From: BJGV01 sp964013575
Lineage (GTDB): Bacteria; Pseudomonadota; Gammaproteobacteria; Burkholderiales; Nitrosomonadaceae
Assembly (NCBI GenBank): GCA_964013575.1
Contig: CAXGWP010000001.1
Location: forward strand, 1-64,000
Reading direction: 5' to 3'
DNA length: 64,000 nucleotides
Part shown: piece by piece, positions 45,740 to 55,052 of the stretch
Layout of the letters: each line of letters begins with the position of its first letter
Position numbering within the stretch: the stretch's first letter is position 1
Translations under genes and position numbers: made by a program
Notes under the pieces: model-generated
Told to the model about the DNA's origin: nothing
The model's database searches: none
What the model saw: only the letters and a program-made list of their open reading frames with translations

Positions 45740-46135
45740 ATGCGAATCCTACATACCATGCTACGAGTCGGGAATCTAGAAAAATCAATCGATTTTTATT
45801 CTAAGATTCTTGGAATGAAGGTACTACGTCGGAAAGACTACCCTGAAGGAAGGTTTACTTTAGCATTTGTTGGCTATCAAGATGAACGTAGCTCTACTGT
45901 ACTTGAATTAACTCACAACTGGGATATTGAAAGATATGATTTAGGGTCTGGATTTGGACATATAGCTATTGAAGTTGATGATGCATATATTGCTTGTGAA
46001 ATGATTAGACAACGCGGAGGAAAAGTTGTACGTGAGGCAGGTCCCATGAAACATGGCGTTACAGTGATTGCATTTGTAGAAGATCCTGATAGCTATAAAA
46101 TTGAACTTATCCAGAGAAAAATAACTAAGAAATAA
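45740..46135 (+). CDS. gloA: lactoylglutathione lyase (glyoxalase I)
   Basis: Detoxifies methylglyoxal as its glutathione adduct. 131 residues, metal-dependent. Typical pieces are ILHTMLRVGNLEKSIDFYSK (metal His5), VLELTHNWDIERYDLGSGFGHIAIEVDD (metal Glu and His) and FVEDPDSYKIELIQR (metal Glu). Length matches the short nickel-type bacterial enzyme. It starts directly after the rubredoxin stop. Confidence 0.95.
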   Translation: MRILHTMLRVGNLEKSIDFYSKILGMKVLRRKDYPEGRFTLAFVGYQDERSSTVLELTHNWDIERYDLGSGFGHIAIEVDDAYIACEMIRQRGGKVVREAGPMKHGVTVIAFVEDPDSYKIELIQRKITKK

Positions 46136-46165
46136 TCTGTGAAGCAATATAAGACTATATCATTT

Positions 46166-47425
46166 TTAGTTTTTAGCAAGTACCAGCACAGCAGCAAAAA
46201 AACTATCTGTATTATGCTTTCCTGGATATAATTCCAAAAACATACCAGTATCAAGTGGGATTTTCTGTTGCAAAAATAATTCTGCACAATTTAATAATCT
46301 AAATTGTGAGTGAGTAGCAAGGAAATTCTTAATGACTTCTTGATTCTCCTCTGGTAAAAAACTACAAGTAGCATAAACCAACCGCCCACCGGGCTTTAAT
46401 AGCCTAGCTGATGATGTAAGAATTGCTTCTTGAATATATTTCTTTTCTTCAATTTCTTTTGGTTTCTGACGTAATTTTAAATCTGGATTTCTACGCAATG
46501 TTCCAAGCCCACTACATGGCGCATCTACAAGCACTCTATCAACCTTTCCAATTAACCTCTCCACCCTGAAATCATTCTCACTATTTATCCATCTTGGAAA
46601 TAAATTAGAAAGGCCTGATCTTTTTAAGCGCGGCTTCAATTTATTCAATTTTTTCTCAGATACATCAAATCCGTAGATACGACCTTTTGAAGCCATTAAT
46701 GAACCCATCATTAGTGACTTTCCACCAGATCCAACACAAAAATCTACTACTACCTCCCCTCTTTTAGGCTGTACCAAGTAACCTAAAAGCTGACTACCTT
46801 CATTTTGAATTTCAATTTTTCCGGCAATAAATAATTCATGATTTTGAATCATTAATTTCTTTGCAAGACGAATACCAATAGGAGAATAAGGAGTGTTTTC
46901 TGCATTAATACCATCCTTATGTAGCCTCATAAGTACATCATCACGATTTGCTATTAAAGTATTTACCCTTAGATCTAATGTTGATTGCTGTTGAAATGAG
47001 AGCCCTAAAGAAAGAATATCTACATCTGACATTTTCACTTGCATCTTTTGAACTAACCATTCAGGAAAATCTGATCGAATAGATAATGGTAACGAATCTA
47101 ATCTCACCAATTTTATTCCTAACAATATTTTTTCTTCAGATTCATTTATAAATGGTCGTAATTCTCGCAAACTTATACCTTTAAATTTTATGAGGTACGC
47201 AAGAATTAGTAACCTAGGGGTTGTTGTATCAACTATATATTTCAGAGAGAAGAAATGCCTAAGAACACCGAATATAATATCAGATATAAATATACGATCC
47301 TTTGCACCAACCTTAGGGTTTTCACGAAAAAAAATTCTTAGTGTGCCATCAGCAGAACCCTTTAATTGCTGTACTGCGCATAATGCAGCTATAGCCATAT
47401 CTATTTGATACAGAACAAGACACAT
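46166..47425 (-). CDS. RsmB/NOP-family rRNA methyltransferase, second paralogue
   Basis: Class I SAM-dependent RNA cytosine methyltransferase, distinct from RsmB at 6.3 kb. About 419 residues. I start it at the ATG at 47425, which has AGGG in front; the frame is open a little further to a TTG. Motifs: VDFCVGSGGKSLMMG (SAM loop, with FCVGSGGKS in place of CAAPGGKS), VDAPCSGLGTLRRNPDLK and YATCSFLPEENQEVI, so both catalytic Cys are kept. In Betaproteobacteria this paralogue sits by a DUF3108 gene and purN; DUF3108 is absent here. Target base unknown. Confidence 0.88.
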   Translation of the reverse strand: MCLVLYQIDMAIAALCAVQQLKGSADGTLRIFFRENPKVGAKDRIFISDIIFGVLRHFFSLKYIVDTTTPRLLILAYLIKFKGISLRELRPFINESEEKILLGIKLVRLDSLPLSIRSDFPEWLVQKMQVKMSDVDILSLGLSFQQQSTLDLRVNTLIANRDDVLMRLHKDGINAENTPYSPIGIRLAKKLMIQNHELFIAGKIEIQNEGSQLLGYLVQPKRGEVVVDFCVGSGGKSLMMGSLMASKGRIYGFDVSEKKLNKLKPRLKRSGLSNLFPRWINSENDFRVERLIGKVDRVLVDAPCSGLGTLRRNPDLKLRQKPKEIEEKKYIQEAILTSSARLLKPGGRLVYATCSFLPEENQEVIKNFLATHSQFRLLNCAELFLQQKIPLDTGMFLELYPGKHNTDSFFAAVLVLAKN

Positions 47426-47488
47426 CTTTATAATCCCTTGCAACAAAAAAATGAAATCTTATGTATATAATACTGAAATAAGTGGAAC

Positions 47489-48097
47489 TTAATTATCAGA
47501 ATCTTTTTGGCAAATTTCAACAATATTTCCTGAAATTTTTAAACGCCCATCCATAAATAAATTTACAGCCTCTGGGAGTATTCTGTGCTCCTGTAATAAA
47601 ACTCGTTCTGCTAATATTTTAATTGTATCGCCAGGTAGAACTGGAACTACTGCCTGAAGTATAATCGGACCATGATCTACTTCTCGTGTCACAAAATGTA
47701 CTGTACACCCATGTAGTTTGACACCCCTCTCTAATGCTTTTTTATGAGTCTCTAACCCAGGAAATGCAGGTAATAATGAAGGATGAACATTTATTAATTT
47801 GCCAATATATTTATTAATAAAGCTATCACCTAACACTCGCATAAAACCAGCCAGAACAACAAGGCATGGCTGATAAGAATCAATCTTATTTGCTAATAAA
47901 AGATCAAATGCTACACGATCTGTACACATTCTATGATCTACGACACATGTTTCAATATTATATTTTTTTGCTATTTTAAGCCCAGCCGCATGAGGGTTGT
48001 TACTAATAACAGCAGATACTCTAGCTGATAATTTACTCTCAAGAAGGGCTTGCATATTACTACCACGCCCAGAAATAAGAATAACGATTGATTTCAT
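47489..48097 (-). CDS. purN: phosphoribosylglycinamide formyltransferase
   Basis: Third step of purine synthesis, using 10-formyltetrahydrofolate. 202 residues: VILISGRGSNMQALLES at the N-terminus, VLAGFMRVL, the active-site NVHPSLLPAFPGLETHKKAL, and HFVTREVDHGPIILQ. All catalytic positions (Asn, His, Asp) look present. It follows purM after 33 bases on the same strand. Confidence 0.96.
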   Translation of the reverse strand: MKSIVILISGRGSNMQALLESKLSARVSAVISNNPHAAGLKIAKKYNIETCVVDHRMCTDRVAFDLLLANKIDSYQPCLVVLAGFMRVLGDSFINKYIGKLINVHPSLLPAFPGLETHKKALERGVKLHGCTVHFVTREVDHGPIILQAVVPVLPGDTIKILAERVLLQEHRILPEAVNLFMDGRLKISGNIVEICQKDSDN

Positions 48098-48130
48098 TAT
48101 ATCAATTACAATATTGGCATTAAGTACTGA

Positions 48131-49150
48131 TTACTCAAAAAGAACCTTTGCTTCCCCTTCATGACCCTGCTTGGCTGTCCCAATATGCCATACAACCTCA
48201 CCTGCGTTACGTAATATCTTAAGTACAGGATCAATATGTTCATTAGAAACTATTAACACCATTCCTATCCCACAATTAAATACACGATACATTTCCCAGT
48301 CAGTTATTCTTCCTTGTTGCTGCAACCAACTAAATAAATCTGGTATAGCCCAGGATGATTTTTTTAATACAGCAGTAATTCCTTCAGGCAAGATACGTGG
48401 AATATTTTCTGTTAAACCACCTCCAGTAATATGTGCCATACCTTTTACTGGGAAATGTTTTAATAGATTGAGTATTGGTTTTACATAAATACGAGTTGGT
48501 TCCATAATTATATCTGCTAACGCTTTATCATTTAAATTGATATCTAAATCAATATGGCTCTCTTCCAGAATTTTACGAATAAGAGAGTATCCATTAGAAT
48601 GTGCGCCACTAGAAGCAAGGCCAAGGATAGCATCGCCCTCTATAATAGATCGCCCATTTATAATACGATCTTTTTCTACTATACCCACAGCGAATCCTGC
48701 AAGATCATATTCATTCTCTGAATACATACCTGGCATTTCAGCTGTTTCGCCACCGATTAACGCACACCCAGCTTGTTCGCACCCTAAAGCAATACTTTTT
48801 ACCACTCTAGTAGCAATATCTATTTTCAAACCACCGCAAGCAAAATAATCCAGAAAAAATAATGGCTCTGCACCCTGTACTAAAATATCATTAACACTCA
48901 TTGCTACTAGGTCTATACCAATAGAATCATGCTTCTCTAACCTACATGCAAGCTTCAACTTAGTCCCAACCCCATCCGTACCTGATACCAATACTGGGTT
49001 TTTATAATTATTTGAAATTTCGAATAAAGCACCGAAGCCACCAAGCCCATTGAGAACCCCGGGCCGCATAGTTCGCTTAATATGTGGTTTAATATTCTCA
49101 ACCAAACGATTACCTGCCTCTATATCAACACCAGCATCACAATAAGACAT
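48131..49150 (-). CDS. purM: phosphoribosylformylglycinamidine cyclo-ligase
   Basis: ATP-dependent ring closure to AIR in purine synthesis. Start at 49148-49150 (MSYCDAGVDIEAG) follows the family and has AGGTG upstream; the frame is open 37 codons further back, into the upstream promoter region. About 339 residues with GGFGALFEIS, SGTDGVGTKLKLAC, CGGLKIDIATRVVKSIA, GGETAEMPGMY and MAHITGGGLTENIPRIL. It shares a 100-base divergent region with the AI-2E permease. Confidence 0.95.
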   Translation of the reverse strand: MSYCDAGVDIEAGNRLVENIKPHIKRTMRPGVLNGLGGFGALFEISNNYKNPVLVSGTDGVGTKLKLACRLEKHDSIGIDLVAMSVNDILVQGAEPLFFLDYFACGGLKIDIATRVVKSIALGCEQAGCALIGGETAEMPGMYSENEYDLAGFAVGIVEKDRIINGRSIIEGDAILGLASSGAHSNGYSLIRKILEESHIDLDINLNDKALADIIMEPTRIYVKPILNLLKHFPVKGMAHITGGGLTENIPRILPEGITAVLKKSSWAIPDLFSWLQQQGRITDWEMYRVFNCGIGMVLIVSNEHIDPVLKILRNAGEVVWHIGTAKQGHEGEAKVLFE

Positions 49151-49250
49151 TTTATTTGCACCTGAATTTCTCTGATTAGATGAAGTCAAGTTGAGTTCTC
49201 GCGTTGTAGCAGTTAGAGTACAGTTTATAGGAATTACAATTTTACCGTAA

Positions 49251-50315
49251 ATGGACAACAAACACTCTGCTGATTTACATTATTTATGGTTGCTCGCAAT
49301 AGCAGCCCTAACTAGCTTATTAATTTATCATATAAGCCCAATTCTCACTCCATTCCTTCTTGCAGGAATTATTGCTTATATTTTTAATCCACTAGTAACA
49401 AAATTACAAATATGGAAAATTAATCGATCCCTAGGTACGATATTAATCATGATTATGCTGTTATGCATGCTTGCAGCATTAATTGTTATTATTACTCCCC
49501 TATTCGAAAAAGAAATTTTCATATTAATTGAGCGAATACCAGTTTACCTAGAAACTATTAGAAATTTATTCGTTCCCTGGCTAGAAGCGCAGCTAGGAAT
49601 TAACTTACAACTAGATGCTGCCCAACTTAAATTAGCTTTAAAACAACACTGGCAAGATACTGGTGGGATGTTTGTTAAGCTAGTACATTCAATTAGAGGA
49701 AGTAGCATAGCCACCATGGAATTTATGCTGAATATATTACTTATACCAATAGTATTATTTTATTTACTACGGGACTGGGAATATTTAATTAAACTTATTG
49801 ATGAAACAATTCCACGACATTGGCATAAACAAATTATAGCGCTTACAAGTGAATCAGATAAAGTATTAGCAGAATTCCTACGAGGACAACTTTCTGTAAT
49901 GTTGATAATGAGTACCTGCTATGCGGCAGGATTATGGCTTACAGGTCTTGAATTTGCACTGCCAATTGGCATAATATCAGGGGTGCTTGTATTTATTCCT
50001 TATCTTGGTCTTGGTATTGGCCTAATTCTTGCGACCTTAGCAGCATTTATCCAGTTTCAAGGATGGGGAGGAATTTTACCTATTTGGATTGTTTTTGGGG
50101 CTGCCCAATTACTCGAAAGTATGGTAATAACACCTTGGCTAGTTGGAAATCGTATTGGGCTACATCCAGTAGTAGTAATTTTTGCACTACTTGCTTTTGG
50201 TCAACTATTTGGCTTTGTTGGCTTATTATTAGCATTACCAGCAAGTGCTGTATTGTTAGTATGGTTAAGGCATGCCCGCAAACAATATTTAAAAAGTAAT
50301 CTTTACAATTCGTAA
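49251..50315 (+). CDS. AI-2E family transporter (PerM-like)
   Basis: Inner-membrane protein, 354 residues, with about seven or eight hydrophobic segments. Family marks are ISPILTPFLLAGIIAYIFNPL, LLRDWEYLI and a C-terminal VFIPYLGLGIG and LHPVVVIFALLAFGQLFG. The family includes quorum-signal exporters and sodium/proton antiporter-like members; substrate cannot be named here. The TAA stop is followed at once by the hda ATG, so they form an operon with the HAD gene. Confidence 0.9.
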   Translation: MDNKHSADLHYLWLLAIAALTSLLIYHISPILTPFLLAGIIAYIFNPLVTKLQIWKINRSLGTILIMIMLLCMLAALIVIITPLFEKEIFILIERIPVYLETIRNLFVPWLEAQLGINLQLDAAQLKLALKQHWQDTGGMFVKLVHSIRGSSIATMEFMLNILLIPIVLFYLLRDWEYLIKLIDETIPRHWHKQIIALTSESDKVLAEFLRGQLSVMLIMSTCYAAGLWLTGLEFALPIGIISGVLVFIPYLGLGIGLILATLAAFIQFQGWGGILPIWIVFGAAQLLESMVITPWLVGNRIGLHPVVVIFALLAFGQLFGFVGLLLALPASAVLLVWLRHARKQYLKSNLYNS

Positions 50316-51005
50316 ATGAAGCAACTCCTTCTGGATATTTCACCTATAGCTCCACCTTCACTAGAAAATTTTGTGCCTGGAAGAAACGTTGAGCTATTTC
50401 AGATTCTGGAAAATATTCTTTCAGGATCTGAGAAAGAACGTTTTATCTATTTATGGGGTGAAAATGGATCTGGAAAAAGCCATATATTACAGGCAATGAC
50501 TGAATCATTTAAACTAAATAAACTAGATGCAGTGTATATTGATTGCAATATATGGCAAAAAAATAATACAGATTCCTCTATAATCAATGATATTAACTGC
50601 ATAACAATAGATAATGTTGATCATTTAAATGCTTCAATGCAAATCAAACTATTTAATATATATAACCATATACGAGATGAATGCAGCTCACTTATGCTAG
50701 TAAGTGGGTCTGTCGCACCATCACAATTAAATTTACGTGAGGATCTAGTTACTCGCTTAGGATGGGGTTTAGTGTATCAAATTCATGTGCTATCAGATGA
50801 TGAAAAAATTCAAGCTATGAAAGAGCATGCTAAAAAAAAGGGATTTGAGCTTCCTCAAGATGTATGTAATTATTTACTTCGACATATAAAACGTGACTTG
50901 CCATCATTAATTGCCACACTTGACGCCCTTGATCTTTTATCACTAAGAGAAAAGCGCCCAATTACTATTCCTATGCTACGCAAACTACTATTACCCACAA
51001 CATGA
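50316..51005 (+). CDS. hda: DnaA regulatory inactivator Hda
   Basis: AAA+ homologue of DnaA that, with the sliding clamp, promotes ATP hydrolysis by DnaA after initiation. 229 residues. The N-terminus KQLLLDISP may be the clamp-binding region. LWGENGSGKSHILQAM (about 46-61) is a complete Walker A; DINCITIDNVDHL is the Walker B region, with D-N-V in place of the usual acidic pair. Begins right after the AI-2E stop and overlaps the HAD gene by four bases (ATGA). Confidence 0.9.
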   Translation: MKQLLLDISPIAPPSLENFVPGRNVELFQILENILSGSEKERFIYLWGENGSGKSHILQAMTESFKLNKLDAVYIDCNIWQKNNTDSSIINDINCITIDNVDHLNASMQIKLFNIYNHIRDECSSLMLVSGSVAPSQLNLREDLVTRLGWGLVYQIHVLSDDEKIQAMKEHAKKKGFELPQDVCNYLLRHIKRDLPSLIATLDALDLLSLREKRPITIPMLRKLLLPTT

Positions 51006-51664
51006 ATCTAGCCTTATTTGATCTTGATAATACACTTTTAATTGGTGATAGCGACTATAAATGGGCTCAATTTCTTATTGAGAAGAAACTTCTTGATCGC
51101 ACAAAATATGAATCGCTTAATATAAAGTTTTATGAACAATATAAAGCAGGCACACTTGATATACATAAATTTCTAGATTTCCAATTACAACCACTATCTC
51201 TTTATTCTCGTATACAACTTAATAGCTGGCACAATGAGTTTATGAAAAAAAAGATAATTCCTCAGATTGCACCAGGCACATACAAATTGATTAACTCACA
51301 TATGCTAGAAGGTGATTTATGTATCATTATCACCGCCACAAATAGATTTGTGACTGAACCAATTGCAAAGATGCTTGGAATAAATAATTTAATTGCAACA
51401 GAGCCAGATCAAAATGAAGGTGAATTTAATGGGAAAATTGTTGGCACCCCATGTTTTAGGGAGGGTAAAATTAAAAGATTAGAGGAATGGATGGATGAGC
51501 ATAATCTTACCTGGCTATCATTCCTTAAGAGTTGGTTTTATAGTGACTCTCTTAATGATATTCCATTACTTAACAAAGTATCTCATCCTATAGCGGTTGA
51601 CCCTGACCCAACTCTTAAAGAATATGCAAAAAAAAATAGTTGGCCAATTATTAGTTTAAGATAA
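51002..51664 (+). CDS. HAD-IB family phosphatase
   Basis: 220-residue haloacid-dehalogenase hydrolase of the SerB-like IB class. Motif I is LALFDLDNTLLIGDSD, motif II IIITATNRFV, motif IV FYSDSLNDIPLL; a helical cap lies between I and II. Similar genes follow hda in Betaproteobacteria. The substrate (a phosphomonoester such as phosphoserine or a phospholipid precursor) cannot be told. Overlaps hda by four bases. Confidence 0.9.
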   Translation: MNLALFDLDNTLLIGDSDYKWAQFLIEKKLLDRTKYESLNIKFYEQYKAGTLDIHKFLDFQLQPLSLYSRIQLNSWHNEFMKKKIIPQIAPGTYKLINSHMLEGDLCIIITATNRFVTEPIAKMLGINNLIATEPDQNEGEFNGKIVGTPCFREGKIKRLEEWMDEHNLTWLSFLKSWFYSDSLNDIPLLNKVSHPIAVDPDPTLKEYAKKNSWPIISLR

Positions 51665-51741
51665 AGCCTTAATTAAGATTAATATCTTATTTAACTTCAT
51701 TAAATCATGCACCATAATTTTTCTTTTTTACCTTATCAGAA

Positions 51742-52281
51742 ATGAACTCTTATCTATCTACAGAGTGGCATCATGCACCTATAAATGCATCAATGAAAGA
51801 ACGAAAATGGCTAAAAAATAGTGGGTCTCTTACATTACAAATTCAAGAACGTTGTAAAAATTTTCGTGTAGAACCAGTTTTCCAGTCTTATGCGGCAGCA
51901 TGTAATGATGAACTAACTGTAATGAAATTACGTCCTAGAGAATTAGCACATGTCCGTGAAGTATATTTATACTGTGGCAAAACACCTGTAATATTTGCTC
52001 ACTCTGTTTTAGCAAAAAAGAATTTACAAGGATCATGGTGCGGAATAAGCAAACTTGGTAATAAATCTTTAGGAACCATGCTGTTTGCTAATCCAATTAT
52101 TAAGCGCACACCATTTAAATTTCGCAAATTAAATTCAGCTCACCCGCTATTTTATAGAGCTTGTAAAAATATACAAATTAGACCAAATACATTATGGGCG
52201 CGACGCTCATTATTTTCTCTAAATAAAAAACCTATATTAGTTACTGAGGTATTTCTACCTTTCATTTTGGATTTAATTTAA
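51742..52281 (+). CDS. ubiC: chorismate--pyruvate lyase
   Basis: Splits chorismate to 4-hydroxybenzoate, the ring precursor of ubiquinone. 179 residues with RPRELAHVREVYLYC, SWCGISKLGNKSLGTMLF, and a C-terminal LWARRSLFSLN and ILVTEVFLP, all typical of UbiC. ubiA begins on its last base, and ubiD follows; together they make the first three ubiquinone steps. Start has no strong ribosome site. Confidence 0.93.
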   Translation: MNSYLSTEWHHAPINASMKERKWLKNSGSLTLQIQERCKNFRVEPVFQSYAAACNDELTVMKLRPRELAHVREVYLYCGKTPVIFAHSVLAKKNLQGSWCGISKLGNKSLGTMLFANPIIKRTPFKFRKLNSAHPLFYRACKNIQIRPNTLWARRSLFSLNKKPILVTEVFLPFILDLI

Positions 52282-53153
52282 TGATCAACTCTAAACGCCT
52301 TGAATACTACAAGAAGCTTATGCGTCTTGATAAGCCTATTGGTATTCTACTACTCCTATGGCCCACCTTATGGGGTCTATGGCTAGCAGCAAAAGGCATG
52401 CCTGATTTGATTATTTTATGGATATTTATACTTGGCACAATTCTTATGCGATCAGCTGGCTGTGTAATGAATGACTATGCAGATAGAGATATTGATCTAC
52501 ATGTTAAACGTACTAAATATCGCCCCATTACAATAGGGGCAGTCAGCCCTAAAGAAGCCCTCATTCTATGTATGGCACTTATTCTTTGTGCATTCCTTCT
52601 AATTCTTAATTTAAATTTCCTAACTATTGCTTTATCTTTCTGCGCATTATTTCTAGCTGCAAGTTATCCATTTACAAAGCGATTTTTTGCGATGCCACAA
52701 GCATATCTAGGTATTGCTTTCAGTTTTGGCATCCCTATGGCATTTGCAGCACAAACAAACAATGTTCCAATGATTGCATGGCTACTAGTAATAGCAAATG
52801 TACTATGGGTAGTTGCTTACGATACAGAATATGCAATGGTAGATAAAGCTGATGATCTCAAGATTGGTATTAAAACCTCAGCCATCACTTTTGGTCGATT
52901 TGATGTGACTGGAATTTTACTATGCTATATTATTTTTATAACACTTATGTTCTATATAGGTCATCTACAGAATCTTGGTATAGCATATTACCTAAGCCTT
53001 GGTAGTACACTAGGTCTTATAATATACCAATATTATTTAATTCATGACCGAGACCCAAATAATTGTTTCAAAGCTTTTCTTCACAATAATTGGATAGGCG
53101 CAACAATATTTTGCGGTATCGCTCTTGATTATTTTACAAAATTAACATTTTAA
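52281..53153 (+). CDS. ubiA: 4-hydroxybenzoate octaprenyltransferase
   Basis: Membrane prenyltransferase attaching the polyprenyl tail to 4-hydroxybenzoate. 290 residues with about eight transmembrane segments. The first Asp-rich motif is NDYADRDIDLHV, the second DTEYAMVDKADDLKIGIKT; both bind the magnesium-diphosphate. RLDKPIGILLLLWPTLWGL at the N-terminus is diagnostic. Overlaps ubiC by one base; ubiD starts 11 bases on. Confidence 0.96.
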   Translation: MINSKRLEYYKKLMRLDKPIGILLLLWPTLWGLWLAAKGMPDLIILWIFILGTILMRSAGCVMNDYADRDIDLHVKRTKYRPITIGAVSPKEALILCMALILCAFLLILNLNFLTIALSFCALFLAASYPFTKRFFAMPQAYLGIAFSFGIPMAFAAQTNNVPMIAWLLVIANVLWVVAYDTEYAMVDKADDLKIGIKTSAITFGRFDVTGILLCYIIFITLMFYIGHLQNLGIAYYLSLGSTLGLIIYQYYLIHDRDPNNCFKAFLHNNWIGATIFCGIALDYFTKLTF

Positions 53154-53164
53154 GTGTATATGAA

Positions 53165-54628
53165 ATGAAATATAAAGACCTACGAGAATTCCTTATGCAA
53201 TTAGAAAATAATGGGGAATTAAAACGTATTAAAACCGAAATCAGTCCATACTTAGAAATGACTGAAATCTGTGATCGATTATTAAAATCTGAGGGTCCTG
53301 CCGTTATATTTGAAAACCCTAAAGCTCATAATATTCCTGTACTAGGAAACCTGTTTGGCACACCTAAACGTGTAGCAATGGGTATGGGACAAGAATCAAT
53401 TACAGCATTACGAGAAATAGGAAAACTCTTAGCCTATCTAAAAGAACCTGACCCCCCGAAAGGATTAAAAGATATATGGGGCAAACTACCAATACTTAAA
53501 AAAGTTCTAAATATGGTACCAAAAGTTATTACAAGTGCACCCTGTCAAGATGTTATATGGGAAGGAAAGGACATTGATCTTTATAAACTCCCTATTCAGA
53601 CATGCTGGCCTCAAGATATTGCCCCCCTGATCACCTGGGGATTAACTGTTACTAAAGGCCCAAATAAAACACGACAAAATCTGGGTATTTACCGTCAGCA
53701 ATTACTTTCTTCAAACAAATTAATTATTCGGTGGCTTGCCCATCGCGGAGGAGCTTTAGATTTTCAAGATTTTTCCCTTGCAAATCCAGGACAACCTTAT
53801 CCGCTAGCTATCGCACTAGGAGCAGATCCAGCAACAATGCTTGGTGCTGTTACACCAGTTCCAGATAATTTAAGTGAATACCAATTTGCCGGATTATTAC
53901 GTGGGACAAAAACAGAATTAGTAAAATGCCTAAGTCATGACTTACAAGTTCCTGCCCATGCAGAAATTATACTGGAAGGATATATATATCCTAATGAAAC
54001 AGCTCTTGAAGGACCATTTGGTGATCATACTGGTTATTATAATGAACAAGAAATATTTCCAGTTTTTACAGTAGAACGTATGACCATGAGGAATAATCCA
54101 ATTTACCATTCTACTTACACTGGGAAACCACCAGATGAGCCAGCAATTCTAGGCTTAGCATTAAATGAAGTATTTGTACCGCTACTACAAAAACAATTCC
54201 CTGAGATTAGTGATTTTTATTTGCCACCTGAGGGTTGCTCCTACCGTATGGCAGTAATAAGCATGAAAAAACAATATGCAGGCCATGCAAAGCGCATAAT
54301 GTTTGGTGTATGGAGTTTTCTGCGCCAATTTATGTACACAAAATTTATTATTGTTACCGACGATGATGTTGAAATCCGTAACTGGAAGGAAGTTATCTGG
54401 GCAATAACAACCCGTGTTGATCCAGCACGCGACACTCTAATAGTTGAGAATACACCTATAGATTATTTGGATTTTGCCAGCCCCATGGCTGGATTGGGCG
54501 GAAAAATGGGGCTAGATGCAACCAATAAATGGCCTGAAGAAACCAAACGTATTTGGGGGAAACCAATTCAAATGGATCCAAAAATAAAAACACGTATTGA
54601 TGAACTCTGGGAAAAGATTGGGCTATAA
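53165..54628 (+). CDS. ubiD: 4-hydroxy-3-polyprenylbenzoate decarboxylase
   Basis: Prenylated-FMN-dependent decarboxylase of the ubiquinone path. 487 residues with MKYKDLREFLMQLE, GLTVTKGPNKTRQNLGIYR, the active-site EGPFGDHTGYYN, STYTGKPPDEPAILG and IVTDDDVEIRN (late acidic cluster). Full length. UbiX, which makes its cofactor, is not in the window. Last gene of ubiC-ubiA-ubiD; convergent with the DUF2024 gene. Confidence 0.96.
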   Translation: MKYKDLREFLMQLENNGELKRIKTEISPYLEMTEICDRLLKSEGPAVIFENPKAHNIPVLGNLFGTPKRVAMGMGQESITALREIGKLLAYLKEPDPPKGLKDIWGKLPILKKVLNMVPKVITSAPCQDVIWEGKDIDLYKLPIQTCWPQDIAPLITWGLTVTKGPNKTRQNLGIYRQQLLSSNKLIIRWLAHRGGALDFQDFSLANPGQPYPLAIALGADPATMLGAVTPVPDNLSEYQFAGLLRGTKTELVKCLSHDLQVPAHAEIILEGYIYPNETALEGPFGDHTGYYNEQEIFPVFTVERMTMRNNPIYHSTYTGKPPDEPAILGLALNEVFVPLLQKQFPEISDFYLPPEGCSYRMAVISMKKQYAGHAKRIMFGVWSFLRQFMYTKFIIVTDDDVEIRNWKEVIWAITTRVDPARDTLIVENTPIDYLDFASPMAGLGGKMGLDATNKWPEETKRIWGKPIQMDPKIKTRIDELWEKIGL

Positions 54629-54658
54629 TTTTTATGTGACTAACACCAGTAATATAAA

Positions 54659-54916
54659 TTACTTACAACCCTCCATCTTATAAATAAAATAACCATCTCT
54701 ATTAATTGCATCTATAACATTTTCTGGTGCCCCCTGGCTATGACAAAACCTACATTCTTCACTAGATATTATCGCATCACCTTCACCTACTGAAATCAAC
54801 CATTGCTTTGCATATTCTATAGCCTTTTGGTCATCTTTAACTGCAGTAAAAACATCAAAATGCATAGTATGTCCATCTTTTGATTTGACATAAGTATCAT
54901 AAACATGAATTTCCAT
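54659..54916 (-). CDS. DUF2024 family protein
   Basis: 85 residues: MEIHVYDTYVKSKDGHTMHF, then a helix with AKQWLISVGEG, then EECRFCHSQGAP and a GYFIYKMEGC end. This fits DUF2024, a small family of unknown function with three well-placed Cys residues. The Cys-x-x-Cys in RFCHS might bind a metal (inference). GAGGAAAAATA precedes the ATG. Monocistronic, and divergent from the next gene across about 136 bases. Confidence 0.8.
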   Translation of the reverse strand: MEIHVYDTYVKSKDGHTMHFDVFTAVKDDQKAIEYAKQWLISVGEGDAIISSEECRFCHSQGAPENVIDAINRDGYFIYKMEGCK

Positions 54917-55052
54917 TATTTTTCCTCAAAAATTTAAAATCAATATTTTACTTGTTAAGATTAGAAAATACTTTAACTGATTATAATTAGTCAAATTTAA
55001 TCTATTATTATATGATAATTATTCTCTATATCTTTATTAAATAATTCCTCCT

